Shown piece after piece: positions 1-9,473 of a DNA stretch of 64,000 nt (its first letter is position 1; each line of letters opens with the position of its first letter). A model generated the notes under the pieces. The model had not been told where the DNA came from and did not search any database. It worked only from the letters and a program-made list of their open reading frames with translations. The position numbers and the translations under genes are program-made. Source of the DNA: Beroe forskalii (taxonomy: Eukaryota > Ctenophora > Nuda > Beroida > Beroidae); assembly GCA_011033025.1 (NCBI GenBank), contig WFMF01000006.1, positions 1,670,820 to 1,734,819 of the forward strand. The letters run 5' to 3'.

Positions 1-660
1 TCAGCAATCGCACGGGTACAGCCCCCTGCTCGCTGAAGCATAGTGCTTCTGCCGTGAGCAGCTGATCATCAATTCCCCCATAGGGCTCGAACAATCCACT
101 GAGTACTGTGTTAGAATGTTGCCCAACTGGTTGTTTCGTGTCCAATCTCCCCATGACAAACTTCAGTGTGTTTGGAGGTATGGTTATGGTCTCTGAGGCT
201 CTGACCTTGATTCTCCTGACCACAGGAACTGGTTCTCCGGCCAAAAATCTGCTTTTTCCCCACTCTGAAGAAACAACTTTGTCCTTTGCATTGATGTTGA
301 GTTTGTGAGTGTTGATGAAATCCATACCGAGAAGAACGTCATATTCCATGTGGCTGTCCACCACAATGCACTTGTGTCGTGCTCTGATGCCCGCTATTTC
401 GAGGGCAATCATGACTTCTCCAACGGTAGTGATCTTGTCCTTGGTGAACGACGAGAGAACAAACTTTGAGCCTTCCACCTTCTCAATTCCCATGTCTTTC
501 ACCAGAGCTAAACTCACTAACGTCACTTCACTGCCTGTGTCCACTAGGCAGTTCACTTCCCTGCTGCCTGCTTTGCCCCTTATCAGAACAGTGTGGCAGG
601 CAGAACCAACTTTTCTGACATTGCCGGGCCGGCCGTGAGTTCCAATCCGGCCCTCTACAA
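1..660 (-). CDS. LTR retrotransposon pol, 5' part: aspartic protease (partial)
   Basis: This minus-strand frame is open from the end of gag to the left edge of the window, where it runs off. It lies in the -1 frame relative to gag. It encodes a retropepsin-like aspartic protease: the catalytic motif LVDTGSEVTL is about 25 residues in, and the flap/C-terminal motif DVLLGMDF follows about 75 residues later, as in Ty3/gypsy-type proteases that cleave the Gag-Pol polyprotein inside the particle. I checked the frame across the whole 657 bases and saw no stop. There is no own start codon in a useful place, so translation is expected by -1 frameshifting from gag at 661-667. Reverse transcriptase, RNase H and integrase would lie beyond the window. 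The exact family (Ty3/gypsy-like) is inferred, because no reverse transcriptase is visible. Confidence 0.85.
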
Positions 661-667
661 GTTTAAA
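626..667 (-). promoter_or_regulatory. Programmed -1 ribosomal frameshift signal (gag to pol)
   Basis: The minus strand carries the canonical slippery heptamer TTTAAAC at 667-661, in the correct register (T TTA AAC in the gag frame), one codon before the gag stop at 657-655. A 7-nt spacer (660-654) leads to a perfect 7-bp GC-only stem, GGGCCGG (653-647) with CCGGCCC (632-626), closing a 14-nt loop. Slipping by -1 enters exactly the protease frame. The three parts (heptamer, spacer, stem) match the known architecture of retroviral and coronaviral frameshift sites. Whether the loop also makes a pseudoknot cannot be judged by eye. Confidence 0.8.
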
Positions 668-1878
668 TTGGCCGGTGCTACTGTACAGTTCCGAGCAATG
701 TGCCCCTGAATGTTGCATCTAAAGCAACGCCTGTTTTCTGTTCGTGGTGCCCTGATCCTATCTGTATTTCCTGAAGTCCGTGGGTTAGGTCTACCAGTGC
801 CTCTCCCCCTCTGTGACTGGTGATGTCTGTAGTCATTTTCCCTCCTGTTATCCTGTCGGTAGCTGGACACCTGATTCAACACTTGCTCCTGCTCATCCGT
901 CCGTGGGGTGGGACTGGGTACGGACTGGCTGTCTCCCTGCTCCCGTGCCTGTGAAACTCTAAGCACATGAGCCAAATCTTGCTCATGATTGACAGGTGAT
1001 CGAGCACTCTTCATTTTCTCCAACTTCCGAGCAGTGCTGACTGCAACATCAAAACTGTTTTCCACTTCAGGCGCAGCGAACAACTTGTCAGCAATGTCCC
1101 CGTTGACTCCATTCAGGAATGCGTTGAGAGAAGCTTCAGCTTTGTCAGCTTCCGTCGTGTAGCCTGCTCTGTTCACCAAGCTGCGAATCCTAGCTGCGAA
1201 CGTCTCCACATCCTCTCCTTCCTCCTGCACTACTCGTGCTGACGTCAACTGCTGTCTGAGTGCTCTCACCTCCGACTTGGGGTAGAGAGTTTCCTTACAT
1301 CGCTCTAACAGCACTGAGAGATTCCTCTTCTCATTGGTCGTGAGACCATCGATGACAGGCATTAGCTTCTGGAGCGTGATGTCGTCCACACAGCTCAGCA
1401 ACACGTTGACGTAGTCATTGCAGCTGGTCTTGTTACCTTCTATGAAGATTCTGAGCCGGTAACAGAATGTTGAGAAGTCTTCCCCATTCTTGTACTCCTT
1501 GGGTTGTTTGAGCTTGAGAATGTTGGAGTTAGACATCGGTCTACGTAAACCTGGATCTTGTTGCAGAGTTAGAGGGGCTGTAAGTGCAGCGGCATGATGA
1601 TCTGGACTCGATGCTGGGAACTGATGAGTGATACCTGTGAATTCCTGCTGTTCGTCTTCAAGATGCTGATCATCAGAGCTGGGTAGCCTACATTCTTGCA
1701 ACAGGAGTTCAAAGATACGCTCCTTCAGGTCCATTCTTCTGGCCACAGCACTGGTCATGTCTGTCTGGAGGTGAGCTTTGGCTTCTTCATCCTCTTCAGC
1801 AGTGATTTGATCAGCAAGAGCCTCGATCTCCTCCACGGTCTCTTTAAGCTCTGTCTTCAAACTGGTGAGAGATGACAT
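655..1878 (-). CDS. gag: LTR retrotransposon Gag with CCHC zinc knuckle
   Basis: A 407-residue open frame encodes a capsid/nucleocapsid polyprotein. Residues 1-75 are acidic and helical (probable coiled coil). The middle, roughly 125-305, has the look of a retrotransposon Gag capsid domain, with a conserved-looking stretch KNGEDFSTFCYRLRIF. A basic, Arg-rich stretch follows, and a single zinc knuckle CFRCNIQGHIARNC (C-X2-C-X4-H-X4-C) sits at about residues 385-398, nine residues before the stop. Gag packages element RNA in cytoplasmic particles. The start at 1878 is the first ATG of the open frame. The last codons overlap a -1 frameshift signal that leads into protease. The frame is undamaged, so the element is young or recently active. 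Confidence 0.88.
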   Translation of the reverse strand: MSSLTSLKTELKETVEEIEALADQITAEEDEEAKAHLQTDMTSAVARRMDLKERIFELLLQECRLPSSDDQHLEDEQQEFTGITHQFPASSPDHHAAALTAPLTLQQDPGLRRPMSNSNILKLKQPKEYKNGEDFSTFCYRLRIFIEGNKTSCNDYVNVLLSCVDDITLQKLMPVIDGLTTNEKRNLSVLLERCKETLYPKSEVRALRQQLTSARVVQEEGEDVETFAARIRSLVNRAGYTTEADKAEASLNAFLNGVNGDIADKLFAAPEVENSFDVAVSTARKLEKMKSARSPVNHEQDLAHVLRVSQAREQGDSQSVPSPTPRTDEQEQVLNQVSSYRQDNRRENDYRHHQSQRGRGTGRPNPRTSGNTDRIRAPRTENRRCFRCNIQGHIARNCTVAPANLNL

Positions 1879-2700
1879 GGCTGATAGAAGGGTCTTTGGG
1901 AGGATGAAACAGTGAACCTAAACTGACGCTGAAATGTATCGTTAGGGTTAGTGTTAGTGAAATGTATCGTAAGGGTTAGTGTTAACTGTTAGTGATGAAG
2001 CAGGAAACCTAAACTGACGCTGAAAGAGATGGTTAGGGTTAGTGAACCTATCTAAACCCAGAACTGATTCTGTTTGGGTGTCAAAAACCTTACTCTGATT
2101 CTGAGAAGGTGTCAAAACTGCAGACAGTACAAATCGTCTCTAATTCTGAGAACGAGAGGTACCAGCTGATCAAAAGGAAAAGTAAACTGAAAGTGAAGCG
2201 GAAAAGGCGTGTCAAAAAACAATGTCCAGGCACGAGGCCACCAGGATGACGAACTCCGTTATACCTAGAGTAAAACGCAAGAGTACGGGTCTCGTGGAAC
2301 GAGCAAGTCAAGGCTTACGTTCACAGTTTACAATCCTAACACTTTCCAAAATAACCGCCAGAATAATAACCCCCGATAAAGCCTTCTCCATTCCTTAAAT
2401 ATCCTATCCTAATCATATATCCCGGTAATTATAAAACCGCCGGAATCCTCGCTCCCCATCCGGGAGCACTCCTCGCACCAGGCATCGCTTGTCACGGCGG
2501 CAGACTGCCCGCCCGTGGAACCTGCAAGCGAAGTCTAGTACGAGGGGCGTCGGGAGAGGAAAGAATGCTAAGTGCGGTTTTACAATTACTGCGTAAAAAT
2601 AGATATGAATGTAAGAGACTGATACAGGATACTACTACTAGTTAAACACGTTAGTGGTCTGGCCTGGGAATGCCGGAAGGAATCTGGAAGGAGCAACGAA
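1879..2700 (-). other. Retrotransposon leader and probable 5' LTR region
   Basis: No gene is visible. In minus-strand orientation this is upstream of gag, so it should hold the untranslated leader and the 5' LTR. The first 190 bases contain TTAGGGTTAGTG-type direct repeats. TATA-like A/T runs occur near 2390-2440 on the minus strand. I could not fix the LTR ends or a primer-binding site, because the partner LTR is outside the window. Confidence 0.35.
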
Positions 2701-2847
2701 GTTAACTGTCACTCGGAGCTAAGCTAAAAATATAACACTGGAAAAGCGCGTACGCAGTCTCCTGATACGATCGGAGACTGGAGAGCTGACTGAGTCTGAA
2801 CTGCACGGGATTGCTGGAACAGTGGTGCAATGGAACAATGGTGCAGT

Positions 2848-2913
2848 TTCCTAAGCCCGCATAGGTGTGTGTACGCGCCGCGCGAGCCAAACAGGGATAT
2901 ACGTGTTTAGCAA
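2848..2913. mobile_element. 66-bp MITE with 9-bp target duplication
   Basis: The ends are TTCCTAAGCCCG and the inverted form of TTGCTAAACACG. It is flanked by TGGTGCAGT on both sides (2839-2847 and 2914-2922). The same family occurs inside another MITE at 29624-29712, again with a 9-bp duplication. It has no coding capacity. Confidence 0.75.
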
Positions 2914-2955
2914 TGGTGCAGTGACATATGGGAACAGTATATCAGTGGTGCACGG

Positions 2956-3064
2956 TCGTAGGATGTTACCCTACCCTCGCGCGCGGCGCAACGTTCCACA
3001 TTTGGACGTCACTTTGCAACCTCGCCATCCAGTCAGAAGAAATAGACGGGGCAACGTCCGTCGA
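2956..3064 (+). mobile_element. 109-bp MITE, TCGTAGGATGTTACC family
   Basis: The termini are TCGTAGGATGTTACCC and the inverse of TCGACGGACGTTGCCC (imperfect inverted repeat). It is flanked by GTGCACGG at 2948-2955 and 3065-3072. Other copies in the window are at 3252-3361, 29807-29898 and 45802-45905, with a fragment at about 29080-29126. Confidence 0.75.
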
Positions 3065-3251
3065 GTGCACGGTAACAGTAAATCAATGATGCAGGAGAGC
3101 ACTGGAACAGTGGTGCAGTGAATCAATGGTGCAGTGGAACAGTGGTGCAGTGGTGCATTGGAACACGGGAACAGTAGATCAGTGGTTTGTGGTTGTCAGG
3201 CGTTGCCTGACCCTCTCGCGCGCGGGAAGCGCGCGCGCCACGACTCGCAGT

Positions 3252-3361
3252 TTGATGGATTTCTCCCATCCCTGCGCGCAACACTCGGAGGTTTGGAGGA
3301 TCGTGTTGTTTCCCCGCGGAAAACGTTGCGTGCGCGGCGGAGGGTAGGGTAACATCCTACA
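3252..3361 (-). mobile_element. 110-bp MITE, same family, inverted
   Basis: This diverged, inverted copy of the TCGTAGGATGTTACC family ends with GGGTAGGGTAACATCCTAC. It is flanked by ACTCGCAGT at 3243-3251 and 3362-3370 (9 bp). Confidence 0.65.
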
Positions 3362-3388
3362 ACTCGCAGTCAAATTTTGAATAAATTT

Positions 3389-3638
3389 GGTATGTCTCCC
3401 ATGTAAACGGGGCTGAGTGACGTCACAGATCTAAACGTCAATTTTTCTGTATCCTAAACCTAACCATAGTCCTAACCAAAACCCTAACCTTAATCTTTAC
3501 CCTGAACCTAACAAATCCTGACCCTAACCAAAACCCTAACCTTAATGGTTAAAGCGTTAGATTCGCTTAATTATATTTTTCTGAGTGACGTCATTGTCAT
3601 AGATAATGAAGGCTCCCGTTTACATGGGAGACTAGCCA
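3389..3638. mobile_element. 250-bp MITE with telomere-like core (GACGTC/TCTCCC family)
   Basis: The ends are GGTATGTCTCCCATGTAAAC and its inverse, followed on both sides by TGACGTCA-containing subterminal sequence. The core is a degenerate CCTAACCC-type array. It is flanked by ATAAATTT (3381-3388, 3639-3646), an 8-bp target duplication. Further copies are at 5482-5740 and 29273-29526, with damaged copies near 5750-5925, 29936-30140 and 43965-44080. Confidence 0.75.
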
Positions 3639-3664
3639 TAAATTTAAAATATGAAATATAATAA

Positions 3665-5116
3665 TGATAGTGTCCCCTGTCAGTGATAGGGTCCTCTGTT
3701 AACTTGATAGTGTCCCCTGTTAGTGATAGGGTCCTCTGTTAACTTGATAGGGTCCCCTGTTAGTGATACGGTCTTCTGTTAACTTGATAGTGTCCCCTGT
3801 TAGTGATAGGGTCCTCTGTTAACTTGATAGTGTCCCCTGTTAGTGATAGGGTCCTCTGTTAACTTGATAGTGTCCCCTGTTAGTGATAGGGTCCTCTGTT
3901 AACTTGATAGTGTCCCCTGCCCCTGTTAGTCATAGGGTCCTCTGTTAACTTGATAGTGTCCCCTGTTAGTGATAGGGTCCTCTGTTACTTTGATAGTGTC
4001 CCCTGTTAGTGATAGGGTCCTTTGTTAACTTGATAGTGTCCCTGTTAGTGATAGGGTCCTCTGTTAACTTGATAGTGTCCCCTGTTAGTGATAGGGTCCT
4101 CTGTTAACTTGATAGTGTCCCCTGTTAGTGACAGGGTCCTCTGTTAACTTGATAGTGTCCCCTGTTAGTGATAGGGTCCTCTGTTAACTTGATAGTGTCC
4201 CCTGTTAGTGATAGGGTCCTCTGTTAATTTGATAGTGTCCCCTGTTAGTGATAGGGTCCTCTGTTAAGTTGATAGTGTCCCCTGTTAGTGATAGGGTCCT
4301 CTGTTAACTTGATAGTGTCCCCTGTTAGTGATAGGGCCCTCTGTTACTTTGATAGTGTCCCCTATTATTGATAGGGTCCTCTGTTAACTTGATAGTGTCC
4401 CCTGTTAGTGATAGGGTCCTCTGTTAACTTGATAGTGTCCCCTGTTAGTGATAGAGTCCTCTGTTAACTTGATAGTGTCCCCTGTTAGTGTTAGGGTCAT
4501 CTGTTAACTTGATAGTGTCCCCTGTTAGTGATAGGGTCCTCTGTTAACTTGATAGTGTCCCCTGTTAGTGATAGGGTCCTCTGTTAACTTGATAGGGTCC
4601 CCTGTTAGTGATATGGTCCTCTGTTAACTTGATAGTGTCCCCTGTTAGTGATATGGTCCTATGTTAACTTGATAGTGTCCCTTGTTAGTGATAGGGTCCT
4701 CTGTTAACTTGATAGGGTCCCCTGTTAGTGATACGGTCCTCTGTTAACTTGATAGTGTCCCCTGTTAGTGATTGGGTCCTCTGTTAACTTGATAGTGTCC
4801 CCTGTTAATGATAGGTTCCACTGTTAACTTGATAGTGTCCCCTGTTAGTGATAGGGTCCTCTGTTAACTTGATAGTTCCCCTGTTAGTGATAGGGTCCTC
4901 TGTTAACTTGATAGTGTCCCCTGTTAGTGATAGGGTCCTCTATTTACTTGATAGTGTCCCCTGTTAGTGATAGGGTCCTCTGTTAACTTGATAGTGTCCC
5001 CTGTTAGTGATGGGGTCCTCTGTTAACTTGATAGTGTCCCCTGCTCCTGTTAGTGATAGGGTCCTCTGTTAACTTGATAGTGTCCCCTGTTAGTGTTAGT
5101 GATAGGGTCCTCTGTT
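3665..5116. repeat. 40-bp tandem repeat, about 36 copies
   Basis: The period is exactly 40 bp for most of its length. The unit is a dimer of two diverged 20-mers, TGATAGTGTCCCCTGTTAG and TGATAGGGTCCTCTGTTAAC. Divergence between 40-mers is low, so the array expanded recently after the dimer had formed. A short duplication (CCCCTG...) interrupts it near 3913 and 5040. Confidence 0.93.
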
Positions 5117-5127
5117 ATTATAATGGA

Positions 5128-5445
5128 TTATGGAACACTGGTGCAGTGGAACACTGGTGCAGTGGAACACTGGTGCAGTGGAACACTGATGCAGTGGTGC
5201 ACGGGAACACTGCAACAGTGGTGCAATGGAACACTGGGGCAGTGGCATCACTGTTCAAGTGTTCCCGTGCACCACTGATCTATTGTTCCCGTGCACCACT
5301 GATGTACTGTTCCCGTTTGCCACTGCACCAGTGTTCCATTGCACCACTGTTCCAGTTTTCCCGTGCACCATTGATCTACTGCCCCCGTGCACCATTGATC
5401 TACTGCCCCCGTGTGCCATTGATCTATTGCCCCTTGTACCATGAG
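5128..5445. repeat. Inverted pair of minisatellite arrays (16-bp and 24-bp units)
   Basis: The left half repeats GGAACACTGGTGCAGT. The right half carries the reverse-complement motif (CACTGTTCCCGTGCACC type) in about 24-bp units. The two halves can fold on each other. Open frames here on both strands are products of the repeat. Confidence 0.75.
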
Positions 5446-5481
5446 CCTGTGGTCCCCTACGACACGCACTTCCCCTAACCA

Positions 5482-5740
5482 GGTATGTCTCCCATGTAAA
5501 CGGGGCTGAGTGACGTCACAGATCTAAACGTCAATTTTTCTGTATCCTAAACCTTACCATGACCCTAACCAAAACCCTAACCTTAATCCTTACCAGTTAC
5601 CCTAAACCTAACGAATCCTGGCCCTAATCCCGACCCTAACCCTAACCTTTAAAGCGCTAGATGCGCTTAATTATATTTTTTCTGAGTGACGTCATTGTCA
5701 TGGAAAATGAAATCTCCCCGTACTTTACATGGGAGAGTGA
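5482..5740. mobile_element. MITE copy, GACGTC/TCTCCC family with telomere-like core
   Basis: The left end is GGTATGTCTCCCATGTAAAC and the right end ACATGGGAGAGTG. The core is CCTAACCC-like. A clear target duplication was not found, and the right flank runs straight into an inverted damaged copy. Confidence 0.65.
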
Positions 5741-5749
5741 GACTAGCCA

Positions 5750-5925
5750 AGGTTAGGGTCGGGATTAGGGTCAGGATTTGTTAGGTTTAGGGATAAGGAT
5801 TAAGGTTAGAGTTTTGGTTAGGACAATAATTAGGTTTAGGAAACAAAAATATTAACCGTGACGTTTAGGTCTGTGACGTCATTCAGCCAGAGTTATACTT
5901 ATATGGCCATGGGACACATACCAGA
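5750..5925. mobile_element. Truncated, inverted copy of the GACGTC/TCTCCC MITE
   Basis: A GGTTAGGGTCGGGATTAGGG core is followed by GTGACGTCATTCAG and an eroded end, GGGACACATACC. It is head-to-head with the copy before it. Confidence 0.5.
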
Positions 5926-5959
5926 AATAGATGGGCAACGTCCGTCGAGTGATTCTCAC

Positions 5960-6880
5960 GAGGACTTCCTAAGCCAGCGCCCAGCGCTTTCCTGTCCTTG
6001 TCCAAAATACCTGGGGATTACGAATGACCGTTCTTGGGAGGCAATCGGACAAATTAGGATTTAACCCCTTAGACCCTTATTGACCCCTTATTGACCCCCT
6101 TATCTAAGAGGGAAGGAAGCATCATGGTGACTTGAGACCCCGAAATTCGAAATCCTCGTTCAAAAATAATACCTTTGGAATGACGGTTCTTGGGAGGCAA
6201 TCGGACAAATTTGGATTTGACCCTTTAGACCCTTATTGACCCCTTATTTCAGAGGGAAGGAAGTGTGATGGTGACTTGAGACCCCGAAATTCGAAATCCT
6301 CGTTCAAAAATACCTTTGGAATGACGGTTCTTGGGAGGCAATCGGAAAAATTAGGATTTGACCCCTTAGACCCTTATTGACCCCTTATTTAAGAGGGAAG
6401 GAAGCATCATGGTGACTTGAAACCCCGAAATTCGAAATCCTCGTTCAAAAATACCTTTCGAATGACGGTTCTTGGGAAGCGAGCGGACAAATTAGGATTT
6501 AACCCCTTAGACCCTTATTGACCCCTTATTTAAGAGGGAAGGAAGTGTGATGGTGACTTGAAACCCCGAAATTCGAAATCCCCGTTCAAAAATACCTTTG
6601 GAATGACGGTTCTTGGGAAGCAATCGGACAAATTAGGATTTGACCCCTTAGACCCTTATTGACCCCTTATTTAAGAGGGAAGGAAGTGTGATGGTGACTT
6701 GAGACCCCGAAATTCGAAATCTTCGTTCAAAAATACCTTTGGAATGACGGTTCTTGGGAGGCAATCGGAAAAATTAGGATTTGACCCCTTAGACCCTTAT
6801 TGACCCCTTATTTCAGGGGGAAGGAAGCGTCACAGTGACTTGAAACCCCGAAATTCGAAGTCCTCGTTCAAAATACTTCA
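5960..6880. repeat. 141-bp tandem repeat, six copies
   Basis: The landmark GAATGACGGTTCTTGGG starts at 6178, 6319, 6460, 6601 and 6742, always 141 bp apart. An earlier copy at 6022 is 156 bp away because of a 15-bp insertion. Each unit contains GACCCTTATTGACCCC and ACCCCGAAATTCGAAATCC. It holds no reading frame. Confidence 0.92.
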
Positions 6881-6929
6881 TTTCTAGTTCTACTTCTATT
6901 ACCTTTTTTCAATGTATTCAATGTATGAT

Positions 6930-7350
6930 TTACTTGCTTCATGGCGTCAGTGTGTCTGGTGTGTTACCGAGGTAGAGCAGTCTCCTGGTGCTCCTCTCTT
7001 GTTCCTTGTGCTAAACGAGACGCTCTCTCATTGGACAGCTGGTGTGTCACGTGAACTGAATACGCGCTCCTATTGGCTGAACTATGACTCCATGGTTGAA
7101 TTATCTCTAACCAATAGGAGACGCGCATTCAGGTCACGTATTCAGGGCCAGCCAATCAGCGCGCGGCTCTGTTGAGCTGACCCCTGAGAGAGCGTCACGT
7201 GACCGCACAAGAAGCAGGTCACGTGCGTGACACAGAGAGTAGCTTACACTGAGCACTCATTTCATTGTCACGATCGTTTCCTTGTGTTGCTCTGAGCTGC
7301 TCTGCCTCGCATTTCGTGTTGACCCGATGATCATCAGACGCCATGAGGTA
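6930..7350 (+). promoter_or_regulatory. Promoter-like stretch with CCAAT and CACGTG boxes
   Basis: Within about 250 bases there are four CCAAT/ATTGG boxes (about 7030, 7073, 7110, 7152) and several CACGTG or TCACGTG E-boxes (7048, 7196, 7219), in a GC- and CpG-richer setting than the flanks. It ends near an ATG followed at once by a donor-like GAGGTAATT at 7342-7351. This looks like the promoter and first exon of a plus-strand gene. The direction and start are inferred. Confidence 0.4.
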
Positions 7351-7351
7351 A

Positions 7352-8161
7352 TTAACTGATTACTTTAATTAGCTTAAATAAGTAACTAGTTATTACTCCA
7401 ATTCATAATTACTTTGAGTGATTATTCTTAGTCCTTTTACTCTTTTATGTACGCATTAATTCCCATTTTATTTGATACATTTTTTAATCATTTTATTGCT
7501 GTTTTCCTTTTTCTCAATATCATTTTACATTCCATTCCCCAATTCTCATTCTGCTGAACTTGGCATATTTCAGTCAAACTGTAAATCTGCTACACTCCTA
7601 TTCATTCCACATTCCTTTGACCTTTCTGATAACTTGACTCGTTGATAACGGTGTGTTCACGGCACTCATCATTTATTTATCTTTCATGCCACTTTTTTTT
7701 TGAAATTTGTTCGTGATATACCCCCGGAATATTTTATTCCGTTGATCAAAGAACATTATAATTTGCCAAATAATCACTTGTTTTGACCGTAGGCAAATGT
7801 CTCGTAAATTCCAAATACATTACATGGCGTAGCAACGCCAATCTTTGCCGTGAAATATTTATATACTCGTGAAATATAGCCAGGGGAGGCTATTCAAACG
7901 CCTCCCCTTAGCAGAAAACGTTTTAATTTTGTTAAAAAATGTTTTGACCCAAGCATACGAGAAAACAGCAGGTTCAACTCGCTGCCCCTTTTGAAAAATC
8001 ACTTGGCTATTCAAACGTTCAATTTATTACTTACTTATTAGTTCTACCCCATATTGTTAAGTTTATTTTTTATTTCACTCAAACTTCACTTTTTCTTATT
8101 CCACTTGAACTTCATTTTGATTATCGTTTTATTCACTATTTTTCAAGCTATTCTCACCCAG
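7352..8161. other. AT-rich stretch without a gene
   Basis: Pyrimidine-rich, AT-rich DNA with no long frame. It could be an intron between the promoter-like region and the exon-like segment at 8162. Confidence 0.4.
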
Positions 8162-8305
8162 GGACCTGTATGAAGATTCTCCCTGACCGTCAAGAGAAAC
8201 CTGTCAGAGGGTTGCTGATGTGGTCCTGGATTCTGTTGCTGTCTCTGTGTTGTGCTGCCACTCACTGCGTCTGGATGATATCAGACATCTTCTTCTGAGA
8301 CAAAG
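8162..8305 (+). CDS. Exon-like segment with a 42-residue hydrophobic ORF
   Basis: The segment follows a pyrimidine-rich acceptor ending CACCCAG. It contains an ATG at 8170 and a stop at 8296-8298. The 42-residue product has a basic N-terminus, then MWSWILLLSLCCAA, a membrane-spanning or signal-anchor-like stretch. I do not recognise it. Because the stop lies before the exon end, this could be an upstream small ORF, a short membrane peptide or chance. Confidence 0.25.
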
Positions 8306-8590
8306 CTAAGTATTTTCAGTTGTCTTTTTTATTCTAACTTTTATTGGGCGGGGGTTGGGCAGGGAATATGGATTGGAGACTGAGAGGAAGGTTGAGAGAG
8401 TGGGGAGAGAGGGCAGGGTTTCAAGATGGGGACCTCAGTGCCCTCAGCCCAACCCAGCTGTGCATTGTACTTGGTGAGTCAGCCATGGACAATGTATCAT
8501 TCCCACCCACTCACTGACTGACTTACTGACTGACTTACAAATTCACTCCTTCATCACTCATACCACAATCACTCAATCTCGTTCGTTCAC

Positions 8591-8680
8591 TCGCACGGAT
8601 TTTGAACGTACGTTTCGCACGGATTTTGAACGTACGTTTCGCACGGATTTTGAACGTAATTCGCACGTATTACGCACGTA
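8591..8680. repeat. 24-bp direct repeat, three copies
   Basis: TCGCACGGATTTTGAACGTA begins at 8591, 8615 and 8639 (period 24), then decays into shorter TCGCACGTAT units. Confidence 0.8.
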
Positions 8681-8830
8681 TATCGCACGCTGAAGAAGGA
8701 TGGATGAGAGAAGGAAGGAGGAGAGAAGGGAGGGAGAGAGGGGGAGGGGCTGGGGAACAGGGGTGGAAGTGTTGAATTGAACCTTATTTCATTCGCTGCC
8801 AACTTTATTCTTTCACAGCTTTCCTTTCAG

Positions 8831-9113
8831 GAGAAGATGGGACCAAAGCAAAGAAGGCTGAGAAGATGGAGGGGGTGGGCGACATCTCATCTCACGACAT
8901 TTCATCTCAGGACACTTCATCTCCCTGTCCTGACCCTAACCATAACCCTAACCCAAACCCTGACCCCGACCCTTACCTTTGCGTAGAGCTGACATATTGC
9001 GAGATAAAGTGTCCTGAGATGAAGTGTCGTGAGATGAAATGTCCGTTCCCCGATGGAGGCAGGAGACTGGGGTTTTACAGAAAAATCTGCTGCTGCTGCA
9101 TTCCAGTTGCGAG
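8831..9113 (+). pseudogene. Host exon interrupted by a MITE
   Basis: A strong acceptor (CAGCTTTCCTTTCAG) precedes 8831 and a strong donor (GAG|GTGAGTAA) follows 9113. If the MITE at 8873-9051 and one copy of its 8-bp target duplication are ignored, one frame runs through the whole exon with a Lys/Glu/Ala-rich sequence that includes DWGFTEKSAAAAFQLR. The insertion adds 187 bases, which is not a multiple of three, so it should break the host frame downstream. The protein is not recognised. Confidence 0.35.
8873..9051 (+). mobile_element. 179-bp MITE with telomere-like core (CATCTCACGAC family)
   Basis: The left end is GGGTGGGCGACATCTCATCT. The right end is the inverse of GGGGAACGGACATTTCATCT. 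Both ends carry repeated ATCTCACGAC/ATCTCAGGAC motifs. The core is CCCTAACC-like. It is flanked by GATGGAGG at 8865-8872 and 9052-9059. The second copy is at 45468-45694 with a longer core. Confidence 0.85.
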
Positions 9114-9473
9114 GTGAGTAATTCGAGTTGTTTTGGACTTATTTTGTACTCCATGACTCATAAATACCGATAAGTTCTTAAATCATTTGTTATAATATAC
9201 GTACGAACTTCCACTTTTAGATGTTAATAACACTTCCCCCTCAGAAACTCTGCTCTCTTTTCAGTCTTTTGAAGAGATTGAAATAGAGTGAGTCTTGGAG
9301 AAGTTATCGACTTAAATCAGCGGCCTCGAAACTTGCTGTGAGTAGCATGATTGAATATTTGTTTCTTTTGAAATGACAAATTGCATGCACACCGATATTT
9401 CTATGTTCCTAAATTTCATTTCAAGTTATCACCAAGTAGATATTGATAAAGAAGCTAACAATAAATTTCTCAG

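Larger units (their letters stand above)
2811..3190. repeat. Minisatellite of GTGCARTGGAACAGTG-type units with two MITEs in it
   Basis: Degenerate units of about 15-16 bp related to GGAACAGTGGTGCAGT repeat here and are the same family as the array at 5128-5440. Two small transposons have inserted and duplicated parts of the minisatellite as target sites. Confidence 0.7.

Noticed and set aside
3665-5116. CRISPR-like regular array
   Set aside because: Units are contiguous with no unique spacers, there are no cas genes, and the setting is eukaryotic.
8948-9154. Minus-strand frame across the MITE
   Set aside because: Reverse reading of the inverted ends and the core array. No splice support.
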